64,000 bases of DNA, taken from assembly GCA_903847405.1 (NCBI GenBank), contig CAINDP010000115.1, forward strand, positions 46,429 through 110,428. Direction: 5' to 3'. The notes beneath the pieces were generated by a model. It had not been told where the DNA came from. It saw only the letters and a program-made list of their open reading frames with translations, and made no database searches. Numbering within the stretch: the stretch's first letter is position 1; every line of letters starts with the position of its first letter. The position numbers and the translations under genes are program-made. Shown here one piece after another: positions 16,411-25,253 of the stretch. The stretch is from an uncultured Myxococcales bacterium (lineage in GTDB: Bacteria > Myxococcota_A > UBA9042 > DTJE01).

Positions 16411-19023
16411 ATGCGTGGTCGGACCGCAGCGTGGATCATCGCCGTGGGGATCGTCGTTCAGGCAGGCGGGGCCCGGGCTGCGGGAGTGGGGGGGGACGAA
16501 GCCGACCTGGTGCAATGGATCGAGCGATCCTGCCCCGCCACGCCCAGCGCCGAAACCATGGTGCGGCTGGACCAGATCGCCGGCAAGGCCGTGATGGACG
16601 GGCTGCGGCAGGGCAAGTTCCGCACGTCGGTGCAACTGGTCAACGCCTACCTCAAGTGCTGGTCCCGGCAGGGCACCCTGCTGCGATCGGGGCTGTTCGA
16701 GCCGCGCCTGCAGGCCCTCCGCCAGATCCCGTGCTTCGTGCCGCTGGTGGTGTTCGAGTCCGAGGGACGGGTGGATCCGGACCTGGCGCGGGAGTCCCTG
16801 GCGTCCTGCCCCGAGCCCGCCGAACGGCCGGCGGAAGGCGACGAGGCGGCGGTGCGCGTGTGGGCCGAAGAGGTGCGCCGCCGGGTGCACCTGTTCGCGG
16901 CCAGCCAGCCCCCGGGCGACGTCCTGGACGAGGCCGAGCGCTGGCTGGGGCGGATGCAGGCAGCGGGCATCGTGGCCGAGGACGGGTCCGTGCGCTGGTC
17001 GAAGGCGGGGCAGATCGTGGCCGCCCAGCCGCCCCCGGGCGCCGATGCGGCGACGTCGGCGGACGTTCCTGCCGAGGGTGGGAAGACGTCCGCGACGGAA
17101 GGCGAGGCGGTCGGCGAGGGTGAGTCCGCGGCGGCTGCGGGTGCGGCGGGGGACGCTTCCGGCACGGAGGCACCCGACCCGGTGTTCGCGGTGCGGGTGC
17201 TGGCCGCCGGGGCTGCCGTGGCGTCGGGCAACATGGAGCGCCTGCTGGCGGCCTTCGGCGGCGAGTCGGCCGCGTGCTCGTCGATGTTCCTGGCGGCCCT
17301 GGGCTTTCTGCAGGCGGTGGAACTTCCCCGCCAGGCGGCGCTGCCGATGATCCTGCGGGCGATGGTGGCCCGGGCGCCGCTGGACGTGGTGGCCGTCCTC
17401 AGCGACCGGATGGCCATGAAGTTCAAGGACAAGCCGTGCGCGGTGCAGGCGCTGGTGTCGTCGCTGGCCCTGTCGTCCCTGACGGCCGAAGTCATCGATG
17501 CCGCCTTCAAGGAGGGCAAGGGCGATCGCGTCGTCCGCCTGGCCGCGGCCGCCCCGTCCGTCATCCTGGTGCGGGGAGCGCCGGCCACCCGGGCGGCCCT
17601 CCTGGCGGACGTCGTGGGCCACCTGAAGGAAGGCGAGCGGACCGAGCGCCTGTGCCAGTTGGGCCAGGCGCGACAGGATGCGCAGGATGCCGACGGGGCG
17701 CTGGCAGCCTACCGGACGGCGGCCGGCGAGGCCCCGAACGAAGGGGCGATGGGCTGCGTGATCGACGGGCGCCTGCGGTCGATGATCCTGGGCCGCAAGA
17801 CGCAGTCGCCGGCGTTCGGCGAGGCCGCGACCGCGTGGTTGAAGCGGGACCCGACGCCCCGGGACATCCTGGTGCGGGTGCTGGAGCCCGAGGACTCCGA
17901 GCGCCGGTCCGCCGCGGTGGGTGCGCTGGCGGCGCTGGTGGTGGCACGGGATGCCCCGGGGCGCCAGAACGTGCTGGAGGCCCTGCTGAAGGTCGTGGAT
18001 GACGAACCGGGCGCGCCGGAAGCCTCGACGGCCCTGGCGGCGGTCGATGCGGCGGGCTTCCCGGAGGACGCCGAGGGCAAGGCGACCTGGGCGCTGGTCG
18101 CGGGGCGTCACTATGCGACGGCCGGCGATGCCGCCGAGGCCCGCAAGGCGTTCGGCCGGGCGTTCGGCGGCCTGAAGCCGGGCATGGAAACCGCCCGGGC
18201 CGGCGTGGTGGCGCTGCTGCGCTGGGCCGCCATCGACGCGAAGTACATCTGGCTGGACGACCTGCTGCCGCGGGCCGGTGCCGCCCGCCTGCTGACGCCG
18301 GTCCTGCTGGCCGACCTGGCGGGGATCGTGGGCGAGGTGGGCCAGCGGGCCCGTGCCCGCCGGTACGTGTCGATGGCCCGCGGCCTGAAGCCCACGGCGC
18401 CCGAGGAGTGGGTGGCGCTGGCCGACGCCTCGGCCCGCATCGAGGACACCGCGGTGGCGGCGAAGGACCTGCGGCGCGCCGGGCCCGAGGCGACGTGGGG
18501 CGCCGACGCCTGGATGGTCCAGGGGCGCATCGCATCGGCCGGGGGGCTGCACCGGGATGCCGTGGTGGCGTATTCCAAGGCCATGGAAAAGCGGCCGTCC
18601 GAATGCCAGCCCCGGTTCTTCCGGGGGCTGGCGCTGCTGCTGGTGGGCGATCCGGAAGGCGCCGAATCGGATTTCGCCGGCTGCGTGAACGACGGGAACG
18701 TGGGGCCCCAGGTCCTGGGCGCCCTGGGGTACGCGCAGTTCGACCAGTCCCGCTTCGACGCGGCGGAGGCGACCTTCCGGCGCGCGCTGGAGCGGGACTC
18801 GACCGCGGCCGACAACCACCTGGGCCTGGCGATGGTCCTGCTGCGCAAGGGGGACAACGACGGCGCCCTGGCGGCGTGGTCCCGTGCGGTCGCCCTGGAG
18901 CCCGTCCTGGAGAAGGGGGCCAAGGCGGCGTCGCGCAAGGGGTTCGTCTACTCGGACGTCCAGAAGAAGGCCTGGGACGACCTGCTCGCCGCCCGGGGGG
19001 AACGGAAGGGGGGGGCGAAGTGA
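16411..19023 (+). CDS. Large exported TPR-repeat protein
   Basis: An 870-residue helical-repeat protein. The signal peptide spans about residues 1-24 (cleavage after ARA). A Pro/Glu/Ala-rich linker near residues 210-255 separates an N-terminal helical region from a long repeat solenoid. The clearest TPRs are near the end: GLHRDAVVAYSKAMEKRPS, QFDQSRFDAAEATFRRAL and NHLGLAMVLLRKGDNDGAL. It is probably a periplasmic or surface scaffold. The start is chosen for the signal peptide and GGAGCGACGG; the open frame continues far upstream but overlaps another gene there and is not coding. Its stop overlaps the next start (GTGA), linking it to the UshA-like enzyme. Confidence 0.85.
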   Translation: MRGRTAAWIIAVGIVVQAGGARAAGVGGDEADLVQWIERSCPATPSAETMVRLDQIAGKAVMDGLRQGKFRTSVQLVNAYLKCWSRQGTLLRSGLFEPRLQALRQIPCFVPLVVFESEGRVDPDLARESLASCPEPAERPAEGDEAAVRVWAEEVRRRVHLFAASQPPGDVLDEAERWLGRMQAAGIVAEDGSVRWSKAGQIVAAQPPPGADAATSADVPAEGGKTSATEGEAVGEGESAAAAGAAGDASGTEAPDPVFAVRVLAAGAAVASGNMERLLAAFGGESAACSSMFLAALGFLQAVELPRQAALPMILRAMVARAPLDVVAVLSDRMAMKFKDKPCAVQALVSSLALSSLTAEVIDAAFKEGKGDRVVRLAAAAPSVILVRGAPATRAALLADVVGHLKEGERTERLCQLGQARQDAQDADGALAAYRTAAGEAPNEGAMGCVIDGRLRSMILGRKTQSPAFGEAATAWLKRDPTPRDILVRVLEPEDSERRSAAVGALAALVVARDAPGRQNVLEALLKVVDDEPGAPEASTALAAVDAAGFPEDAEGKATWALVAGRHYATAGDAAEARKAFGRAFGGLKPGMETARAGVVALLRWAAIDAKYIWLDDLLPRAGAARLLTPVLLADLAGIVGEVGQRARARRYVSMARGLKPTAPEEWVALADASARIEDTAVAAKDLRRAGPEATWGADAWMVQGRIASAGGLHRDAVVAYSKAMEKRPSECQPRFFRGLALLLVGDPEGAESDFAGCVNDGNVGPQVLGALGYAQFDQSRFDAAEATFRRALERDSTAADNHLGLAMVLLRKGDNDGALAAWSRAVALEPVLEKGAKAASRKGFVYSDVQKKAWDDLLAARGERKGGAK

Positions 19024-20753
19024 GGCGGACGGCCCTTTGCCTGGTCCTGGCCATCTTCGGGCCCGCGTCCACCGCCGTCGCGGACGCCTTGCCGGGAAGG
19101 GCGGGATCACCCGGCGGCCCCGTCACGCTGACGATCCTGTCCACGAACGATCTGCACGGCGCCCTGGACGGCATCGTGGTGCCCGAACTGGCCGGGAAGG
19201 GCGAACGGCTGGGGGGCTTCGCCTGGACGGCGGGCCTGCTGGCGCGCCTGAAGGCCGAGGACCCTGCCCACACCCTGATCGTGGACGCAGGGGACTGCTT
19301 CCAGGGGGAACTGGCGGTGAACCTCCAGGAAGGCCTGCCCTGCGTGCGGTTCTTCAACGCGGTCGGCTACGACGTCCGGACCATCGGCAACCACGAGTTC
19401 GACTATGTGGGATGCGGACCCGAGGCGCCCGGCAAGGCATCCGGCGACCCGCGCTGCGCCCTGCAGAAGGTCCTGGCCGCGTCCAGCCACCCCGTCGTCG
19501 TCACCAACGTCCGCCAGACGCCGTCCGGCCGGCGCGTCGGATGGCCCAACGTCGTCCCGTGGCTGGTGAAGGACGTGGGCGGCATCCGCGTCGGCATCGC
19601 GGGCGTGGTCACGCCCAACGCGCCCCGGGTGTCGAACCGGGCCGGCAGCGCGGGCCTGGACTTCACGGACCTTCCCGGCGAGGTGCACCAGGCCGTCCAG
19701 GCCTTGCGCGGCGCGGGGGCCACGGTCGTGATCGTCCTGGCGCACGTCACGGGGCAGTGCCCTCGCGGCGGATCCATGCCCGGCCCCGGGGACGCGGGAT
19801 GCGACGTGGACGGCGAACTGAAGGCGATGGTCGGCGCCCTGAAACCCGGCGACGTGGACCTGGTGGTCGCGGGGCACTCCCACGCCTGGCTGGCCGGGGA
19901 GCGGATGGCCGTGCCGGTGATGGAAACCCCGGGCCAGGGAATGTTCGTCGGGCGGGCCCGCGTGTCGCTGGACCCTGGCACCGGCAGGGCGTTGCAGGGG
20001 GGCGTGCGCGTCGAGCCCCCGGTGCCGGTCTGCAGGGTCGCCGACGACGCCTCCAAGGTCTGCGGGGCGCGGTACCCCGGGTTCGCGGGCGTCGCGGTGC
20101 CGCTGCCCGCGGTGGTTGCCGTCGTCGCCGAGGCCCAGGCGACCGTGGCGCCGATCTGCGCGGAGGTGGTGGCCGAGGCGGTCGAGGACATCCTGACGCA
20201 CCGAGGTCTGGAAACGCCCCTGGGCAACCTGACCGCCGACCTGCTGCGCGAGGCCGCCCCGGTCGAAGCCGGTCCCGACGGCCGGATCCACGGCGCCGAC
20301 CTGGCCTTCCTGAACCAGGGCAGCGTGCGTGACAGCCTGCGCAAGGGGACCGTCACGCGCTGCGATCTGCACCGGGTCTGGCCGTTCGACGACGGCCTGG
20401 TCGAAGTCCGCCTGACGGGCGCCGAGGTCCAGCGCCTGGCCGCCTTCTGGGTGGACACGGTCCACAAGATCCCCGCAGTGTCGGGCGTGCAGATCACCCG
20501 CAACCGCGATGGCACGACGGTCGTCGGCACCCCGGACGGCCAGCCCCTGGACCCGGGGAAGGAGTACCGCGCGGTGACGACGTCCTACCTGCTGAACGGC
20601 GGAGATCGCCTGGATGCCTTCCTGGGACAGTTGCCCGAGGGCCGGGTTCGAAAACTGGTCGGCGACGCCACCTACCGGGACGCGTTCGCGCGGCTGCTGA
20701 AGGCCCGCGGTCGCATTTCGGCACCCGGGATCGGCCGGATCCGGACGATGTGA
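19020..20753 (+). CDS. UshA/5'-nucleotidase family metallophosphoesterase
   Basis: An exported 577-residue enzyme of the 5'-nucleotidase/2',3'-cyclic phosphodiesterase family. A signal peptide (about 1-23) is followed by the metallophosphoesterase domain (STNDLHG, DAGDCFQG, IGNHEFDY, LAHVTGQ and VAGHSHAWL), with all metal ligands present. The C-terminal substrate domain (about 380-560) has GNLTADLLREAA, NQGSVRDSL and WPFDDGLVEVRLTGAE. It probably removes phosphate from nucleotides or similar esters outside the cell. The GTG start at 19020 overlaps the TPR gene stop. A Cys-rich insert near residues 335-350 is unusual. The window holds a second, lipid-anchored paralogue at 43375. Confidence 0.93.
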   Translation: MRRTALCLVLAIFGPASTAVADALPGRAGSPGGPVTLTILSTNDLHGALDGIVVPELAGKGERLGGFAWTAGLLARLKAEDPAHTLIVDAGDCFQGELAVNLQEGLPCVRFFNAVGYDVRTIGNHEFDYVGCGPEAPGKASGDPRCALQKVLAASSHPVVVTNVRQTPSGRRVGWPNVVPWLVKDVGGIRVGIAGVVTPNAPRVSNRAGSAGLDFTDLPGEVHQAVQALRGAGATVVIVLAHVTGQCPRGGSMPGPGDAGCDVDGELKAMVGALKPGDVDLVVAGHSHAWLAGERMAVPVMETPGQGMFVGRARVSLDPGTGRALQGGVRVEPPVPVCRVADDASKVCGARYPGFAGVAVPLPAVVAVVAEAQATVAPICAEVVAEAVEDILTHRGLETPLGNLTADLLREAAPVEAGPDGRIHGADLAFLNQGSVRDSLRKGTVTRCDLHRVWPFDDGLVEVRLTGAEVQRLAAFWVDTVHKIPAVSGVQITRNRDGTTVVGTPDGQPLDPGKEYRAVTTSYLLNGGDRLDAFLGQLPEGRVRKLVGDATYRDAFARLLKARGRISAPGIGRIRTM

Positions 20754-20866
20754 ACGCCGGTCGCTCCGCGGGTTTCGGCATTGACTGCCATTATCTGCTT
20801 GCCTCCCGTCCGGTTTTGACCGATCCTTGCGCCGGATCAGGGCCACAACAACAGGAAGGGGAAGGG

Positions 20867-21691
20867 ATGCGGACGGCGATGGTCATCAGCCCCCATGCGG
20901 ATGACGCCGCGATCTTCTGCGGCGGGGCCATGGCGCGCTTCGCGGCCGAAGGGTGGCGGGTGATCCTGGTGCGGGTCACGGACGATCGGTACGATTCGGT
21001 CGGGCTGGACGTCGACCAGACGGTGCAGCGCAACGCCTTGGAACTGCAGAAGTCGGCCACCGTCCTGGGCGTGGCGGAGGTCGTGGAACTGGGGTTCGAA
21101 ACGGATCGTCTGGCGGACACGCCGGAAACCGTGATCCGGGAGCGCATCGTCTACCTGTTCCGCAAGTTCCAGCCCCACACGGTCTTTTCGTTCGATCCGA
21201 CCGACATCCGCGAGGACAACCAGGACCACGTTCGGGTCGCCCAGGCGGTGGCCGAGGCGTTCTGGGTGTCCTGCTTCGACAAGCACTGCCCGCAGCACCT
21301 GGCCGAGGGCCTGGAACCGTTCGCGCCCGCCGAGCGCTGGTTCTATTCCCGCAACGCTCCCGGCGCGGACTACGTCCTGGACATCACGGGCACCGTGCGG
21401 CAGAAGGTCGCCGCGGTGCTGTGCCACGAAACGATGATGCGGAACGTGCTGAACCAGTACCGTCTGCAGTTGCGCACGGCCGGCCGGCGGATGGCGATGA
21501 TCGACGCGGGGGTGGCGGGCGGGGATCTGCGGCCCCTGGTCGAGATGTTCGTCTGCGGGACGGCCCAGGCCGTGGCCCAGGCGGCGGGCTTCCCCGAGGG
21601 GCACTTCGCCGAGGCCTATCGCCGCGAGCGTTTCGGCGATCTGGACGAACTGTTCGCGGCTGCCAGCGAGGCGATTCCGGAAGGCGAGTAG
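20867..21691 (+). CDS. PIG-L family deacetylase
   Basis: A cytosolic Zn-dependent de-N-acetylase of 274 residues. The N-terminal metal motif SPHADDAAIFCGG corresponds to the family's HPDDE motif; here the position after the His is Ala and the final acid is missing, while the His and the two Asp residues remain. The downstream His is in REDNQDHVRVAQAV (the DHxxV motif). Typical substrates are N-acetylglucosamine-linked sugars or thiols (GlcNAc-PI, bacillithiol, mycothiol); none can be named here. The ATG at 20867 follows GGAAGGGGAAGGG and starts the Rossmann-like strand MRTAMVIS. It converges on the prepilin peptidase gene with only six bases between. Confidence 0.88.
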   Translation: MRTAMVISPHADDAAIFCGGAMARFAAEGWRVILVRVTDDRYDSVGLDVDQTVQRNALELQKSATVLGVAEVVELGFETDRLADTPETVIRERIVYLFRKFQPHTVFSFDPTDIREDNQDHVRVAQAVAEAFWVSCFDKHCPQHLAEGLEPFAPAERWFYSRNAPGADYVLDITGTVRQKVAAVLCHETMMRNVLNQYRLQLRTAGRRMAMIDAGVAGGDLRPLVEMFVCGTAQAVAQAAGFPEGHFAEAYRRERFGDLDELFAAASEAIPEGE

Positions 21692-21697
21692 GCGCGG

Positions 21698-22873
21698 TCA
21701 GTTCGTCCGAACCAGGTATCCCCCCAGCAGGACCGTCATCAGCGTCCCCAGGAACAGCGCCGGAGCGAAGGGGATGGTGCGCGACACGTGGATGCGCGCG
21801 CCCTTGCCCTTGTCGATCCACCACCGGCGCAGCGTTTCGGCCTGGTCGGCGGACAGGCCGTCGGGGCCGACGTCGCCCAGTTTCGTGGTCACCAAGTCCA
21901 TGTCCTCCTTCAGGACCTCCCGGGTCTTCTTGGCCAGGATCATGCGCGGACGCAGTTGCCAGATGCCGATCGCGTGGAAATCAAAGACGTTCAGGTACAG
22001 TTCGTAGACCACCAGGAACAGCACGACGCCGATGGACAGGGCGCCGACGTGCAGGATCGTGCCCAGGTTGTAGTCGGGCGTCGGGAAGAACGCGGCCCAG
22101 GTGATCCAGCCCAGGGTCGCCACCGCGACCGGGATGCCGATCCACTTGCGGCGCATCAGGCGGGACAACGGGGTGAACACCAGGAACAGCGCGAAGTACA
22201 CGGCGGTCGGGCTGACGATCGGCGTCGTGTCGGTGAGGACGTTCCGCAGCAGCATCCGCAGCGTCTTGACGACCAGGAACAGGAACAGGATGCCCACGAA
22301 GCCGATGGCCAGTTCCCCGGCGTGGCCCTTCACCCACAGCAGCGCGTTCCCCCAGGCCTCGGACTCCTCGGCCGTGGGCCGCACCGCCTGGCGCACGCCC
22401 CGGATCGCCAGTTCCAGCACCAGCAGGGCCAGCACCGCCAGGAAGGTGTTGAACAGCAGGACATAGGACGGAAATGCGGGCCAGAAGGCGCCGGCGTAGG
22501 ACGACAACGGCAGCATCAGCGCCAGCGTCGCGAACAGTTTGGCATCCCCGGCAGCCCACATCCCGAACCACCACAGGCCGAACCCGGCGACGAAGGCCAG
22601 CAGCGCGTTTCCCGCGACCCGGCCCAGGTAGGCCGCCAGGACCGGATCCGCCGTCGCGTCGTCCCACCACCAGGTCCCCAGTTCGGGGTAGGCGTCCAGG
22701 GCGGTCCCCCCGCCGAACGCGTGCCAGGCGCACAGGGCCGCCAGCCAGATCGCCGCGACCGCCAGGCCCGCCAGCAGGCTCTTGTTGTAGACCTTGCCCC
22801 GGAGCAGGTCGGTGAGGGCGCACGTTCCCGCCAGGAGGATCGCGGCGGCCTGGGGGATCCATTCGATCGTCAC
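21698..22873 (-). CDS. Long-form prepilin peptidase (A24 family)
   Basis: A polytopic inner-membrane aspartyl protease of 391 residues that should cleave and possibly methylate type IV prepilins or type II pseudopilins. The two catalytic Asp motifs are TDLLRGKVYN (near 22) and AAGDAKLFA (near 110). It is longer than usual (170-290): a region of about 200 residues with several extra hydrophobic segments separates the second Asp from the family-like end RTIPFAPALFLG. The GTG start is supported by AAGGAG four bases before it. The 48-base palindrome at 22885 lies just upstream, between it and the radical SAM genes. No pilin gene is in the window. Confidence 0.85.
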   Translation of the reverse strand: MTIEWIPQAAAILLAGTCALTDLLRGKVYNKSLLAGLAVAAIWLAALCAWHAFGGGTALDAYPELGTWWWDDATADPVLAAYLGRVAGNALLAFVAGFGLWWFGMWAAGDAKLFATLALMLPLSSYAGAFWPAFPSYVLLFNTFLAVLALLVLELAIRGVRQAVRPTAEESEAWGNALLWVKGHAGELAIGFVGILFLFLVVKTLRMLLRNVLTDTTPIVSPTAVYFALFLVFTPLSRLMRRKWIGIPVAVATLGWITWAAFFPTPDYNLGTILHVGALSIGVVLFLVVYELYLNVFDFHAIGIWQLRPRMILAKKTREVLKEDMDLVTTKLGDVGPDGLSADQAETLRRWWIDKGKGARIHVSRTIPFAPALFLGTLMTVLLGGYLVRTN

Positions 22874-22884
22874 ACATCTCCTTG

Positions 22885-22932
22885 GGGCCGAGAAAGGGGG
22901 ACAGTCCTAGGACTGTCCCCCTTTCTCGGCCC
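22885..22932. repeat. Perfect 48-base palindrome
   Basis: Both halves match with no mismatch around the centre CCTAGG (22906-22911). Each arm reads GGGCCGAGAAAGGGGGACAG plus TCC and its complement. It can form a 24-base-pair hairpin or cruciform. It lies between the fourth radical SAM gene and the prepilin peptidase gene, and may act as a terminator or mRNA stabiliser. The GGGGACAG head is shared with other short repeats in the window. Confidence 0.9.
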
Positions 22933-22958
22933 GGGGGACAGCCTTAAGGCTGTCCCCC
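22933..22958. repeat. Perfect 26-base palindrome overlapping a stop codon
   Basis: It directly abuts the 48-base palindrome and is centred on TTAA (22944-22947), with arms GGGGGACAGCC and its complement. It supplies the TAA stop and last codons of the radical SAM gene ending at 22944. It belongs to the same GGGGACAG-headed family. Confidence 0.88.
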
Positions 22959-23879
22959 AAAGATCTTTCGCCGCACGGGCTCAGGGTCCAGGAACACCGG
23001 GAACAGTTCGCCGGACGCGTAGTGGACGTCCATGTCGAACAGCCCCGCGCAGATCGGGTCGAACCGGCAGACGCGGCAGGCGTCGGCCTTGCCGTGCTGG
23101 AACAGCGTCTCGCGGACCAGGCCCTTTTCGTCCAGGAAGCGCACGATGCGCTCCTCGCCCTTCACGATCTTGCGGGTTTCCGTGGACGCCCAGGCGAACT
23201 CGGCCATGTAGCACAGGGGCACCTTTTCGGCCCGGAACGACCGCCCGGTGGACTCCAGGAACCGCATCGCCCGGAACAGGGGGACCTCGAACTCCCACAG
23301 GTGGTGGATGACGTCGGGGTTCTGGGAGGCCCGGTTCATGCTTGGGTCCAGGTTGTTCCACACGAAGTGGACGACGAACGGGAAGCGTTCCACGACCATC
23401 CGGGCCAGGACGTCCAGATGCGCGGCGTTGTAGTGGTTGATGGGCGTGTTGACGTCGACGTTGACGCCCACGATGCCGGCGTTTTCCAGCGTCTGCAGGC
23501 CCCGGCCCAGGGAACCTTCCGTACACGTCAGGAAGTCCTGGATGGCCGGGTCCGGCGACAGCAGCGATACGTGCAGGTGGTCCAGGCCGGCGGCGGCGTA
23601 CTCGCGCATCAACGACAGGTCGGACAGGCGCTGGCCGTTCGTGATCAGCCGGGCGTGGATCCCCGCGGACCGGGCATACGCGATCAGGTCCGGCAGGTAC
23701 GGGACCATCGTGGGCTCGCCGCCGGTCAGGATGATGCCGTCGTACCCTCGCGCCACGAAGTCGTCGACCATGACCTTCGCCTGGTCCAGGGTCAGCGTGG
23801 CGTCCCGCTCGGGGTTGCTGCAGATGCGGCATTTCTGGTTGCAGGTGCGGGTGACCTGGATGTACCCGAGGTTTGCCAT
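22944..23879 (-). CDS. Radical SAM protein 1 of 4 (SPASM/twitch-like)
   Basis: A 311-residue radical SAM enzyme. The SAM-binding iron-sulfur motif CxxxCxxC is at Cys13, 17 and 20 (TCNQKCRICS), with the GGE motif in ILTGGEPTMVP and ITNGQRL next. The C-terminus has CxxCx5C at Cys268, 271 and 277, a SPASM/twitch-like auxiliary cluster site. It should make a 5'-deoxyadenosyl radical and modify a peptide or small molecule; the substrate is unknown. Its start overlaps the stop of the preceding gene (TGATG, one base). The last codons and stop lie in a 26-base palindrome, so the C-terminus may have been altered by repeat insertion. Confidence 0.88.
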   Translation of the reverse strand: MANLGYIQVTRTCNQKCRICSNPERDATLTLDQAKVMVDDFVARGYDGIILTGGEPTMVPYLPDLIAYARSAGIHARLITNGQRLSDLSLMREYAAAGLDHLHVSLLSPDPAIQDFLTCTEGSLGRGLQTLENAGIVGVNVDVNTPINHYNAAHLDVLARMVVERFPFVVHFVWNNLDPSMNRASQNPDVIHHLWEFEVPLFRAMRFLESTGRSFRAEKVPLCYMAEFAWASTETRKIVKGEERIVRFLDEKGLVRETLFQHGKADACRVCRFDPICAGLFDMDVHYASGELFPVFLDPEPVRRKIFGGQP

Positions 23880-25252
23880 CAGTTCTCCGGGGTCAGGGCG
23901 CGCAGGCCCCAGTGCCGCGCCAGGTGGACGTGCAGGCCCGGGCAGGTCCCGTCGTGGCGGCAGGCCCGGCAGCGCAGGCTCTTCACGCGGTACCCGGTGC
24001 GGATGAAGTCCGATACGAAGGCCGGGAGGTCGTCGGCGGTCAGGGGCCGGCCCGCGGGCGCATCCGGCGTCCGGAAGGGCAGGGCGCCGAAACAGACCGC
24101 TCCCGGCAGCGGTCCCCCCAGGCACGGGGGAAGATCGTCGATCGGCGCGTCCAGTCGGGCCCGCATCGCCTGCAGGTCGCCCCGGTCCGGCATCGCGGCC
24201 ACCGCCTCCCGGTAGTCCTCCCGCAGGGGCATGCGCAGGCCGTTCGCCGCCGCCGCCCGCAGTTCCGCGTCGGTCCATCCCCGCGCCGCCGCGCAGAACG
24301 CCCGGTCCGCCTCGGTCGCCGCCGTCGCTTCGCCGCCACCCGGCGGCCCCGCGCCGCCCGCCGCCGCGGCCGCCCGCGCCGCGTCGCAGAAGGGACGCAG
24401 GAAGCACCAGGGGCACCGCTCGCCCAGGCACTCCGGGTCCGTGCCGTCGGCGAACAGTTCCTTGAAGGCCGTCCGCTCGCCCAGGACCTCGTCGTAGATC
24501 TTGTGCGGGTCCTGGAACAGGTTCTCGTGGCCTTCCAGCAGTTCGATGGGCATCCGGTTCGTCCACAGGAACAGCCCCGGCACCTCGTCCACCAGGGACA
24601 GCGCCCGCGACAGTTCCCGGGCCACCGCGACCGGGTCCTCGAACAGGGTGTCCCGATGCTCGTCGAACCCGCGCCCGAACGGCACCAGGTGCAGCAGGTC
24701 GAATTCCATCACGCCCAGGGCGATGTAGAACTGCAGGATTTCCCGCAGGTGCGGCAGGTTCTGGCGGTTCAGCACCACGTCCACCGACACCACCGCGCCC
24801 AGGCGCAGCAGGTTCGTCAGCCCGCGCAGGGACTGCCGGAACGAGCCCGGGATGCCCACCAGCCGCTCGAACAGTTCCGCGGTATGGCCGTGCATCGACA
24901 GGGTCGCTTCGTTCAGGCCGTTTTCCATGGCCCGCGTCGCGAACGTGTCGTAGGCGAACATGCGCCCGTTGCTGACGCACTGGATCCACGTGTAGCCCAT
25001 GTCGCGGGCGGCGCCGACCAGGTCCAGGAACCGCGGGTGGATCGTGGGCTCGCCGCCGGACAGGATCGCCCGCGACGCGCCGTCCGCCCGGCCCGCCTGC
25101 AGCCGCGCCAGCACCTCGTCGTCGGGCACCACCTGCCCGTCGTGGGCGCCCACGTCGTGGCAGAACAGGCAGTGGTTGTTGCACGCCCGCGTCAGGCGCA
25201 CCCACTGGCGCTTCTCCGTCACCGCGGCCTGGCGTGCGTCCAGATCCCCCAT
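23879..25252 (-). CDS. Radical SAM protein 2 of 4, with an extra Cys cluster
   Basis: The longest of the four (457 residues). The core motif CxxxCxxC is at Cys24, 28 and 31 (RACNNHCLFC), then ILSGGEPTIHP and SNGRMF. The family-like SMHGHTAELFERL lies near 119. Two auxiliary Cys sets follow: Cys275, 280, 283 and 289, and the C-terminal Cys428, 431 and 437 (CxxCx5C). An Ala-rich region of about 30 residues (near 292-325) separates them. Two sets suggest two auxiliary iron-sulfur clusters, as in SPASM proteins. It begins one base after the stop of the previous radical SAM gene and shares one base with the next, so it is fully within the operon. Substrate unknown. Confidence 0.9.
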   Translation of the reverse strand: MGDLDARQAAVTEKRQWVRLTRACNNHCLFCHDVGAHDGQVVPDDEVLARLQAGRADGASRAILSGGEPTIHPRFLDLVGAARDMGYTWIQCVSNGRMFAYDTFATRAMENGLNEATLSMHGHTAELFERLVGIPGSFRQSLRGLTNLLRLGAVVSVDVVLNRQNLPHLREILQFYIALGVMEFDLLHLVPFGRGFDEHRDTLFEDPVAVARELSRALSLVDEVPGLFLWTNRMPIELLEGHENLFQDPHKIYDEVLGERTAFKELFADGTDPECLGERCPWCFLRPFCDAARAAAAAGGAGPPGGGEATAATEADRAFCAAARGWTDAELRAAAANGLRMPLREDYREAVAAMPDRGDLQAMRARLDAPIDDLPPCLGGPLPGAVCFGALPFRTPDAPAGRPLTADDLPAFVSDFIRTGYRVKSLRCRACRHDGTCPGLHVHLARHWGLRALTPEN

Positions 25253-25253
25253 G

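Noticed and set aside
18408..19019. In-frame extension of the nucleotidase upstream of 19020
   Set aside because: It overlaps the end of the TPR gene; the GTG at 19020 begins a signal peptide and forms a GTGA overlap.
16285..19110. Minus-strand frame extending the gene at 15466-16284 upstream
   Set aside because: It is opposite the TPR gene and has no domain; the membrane-protein gene has its own signal peptide at 16284.
22885..22958. Palindromes as a CRISPR fragment
   Set aside because: There are no repeated units with spacers, and the elements are perfect palindromes that directly abut.
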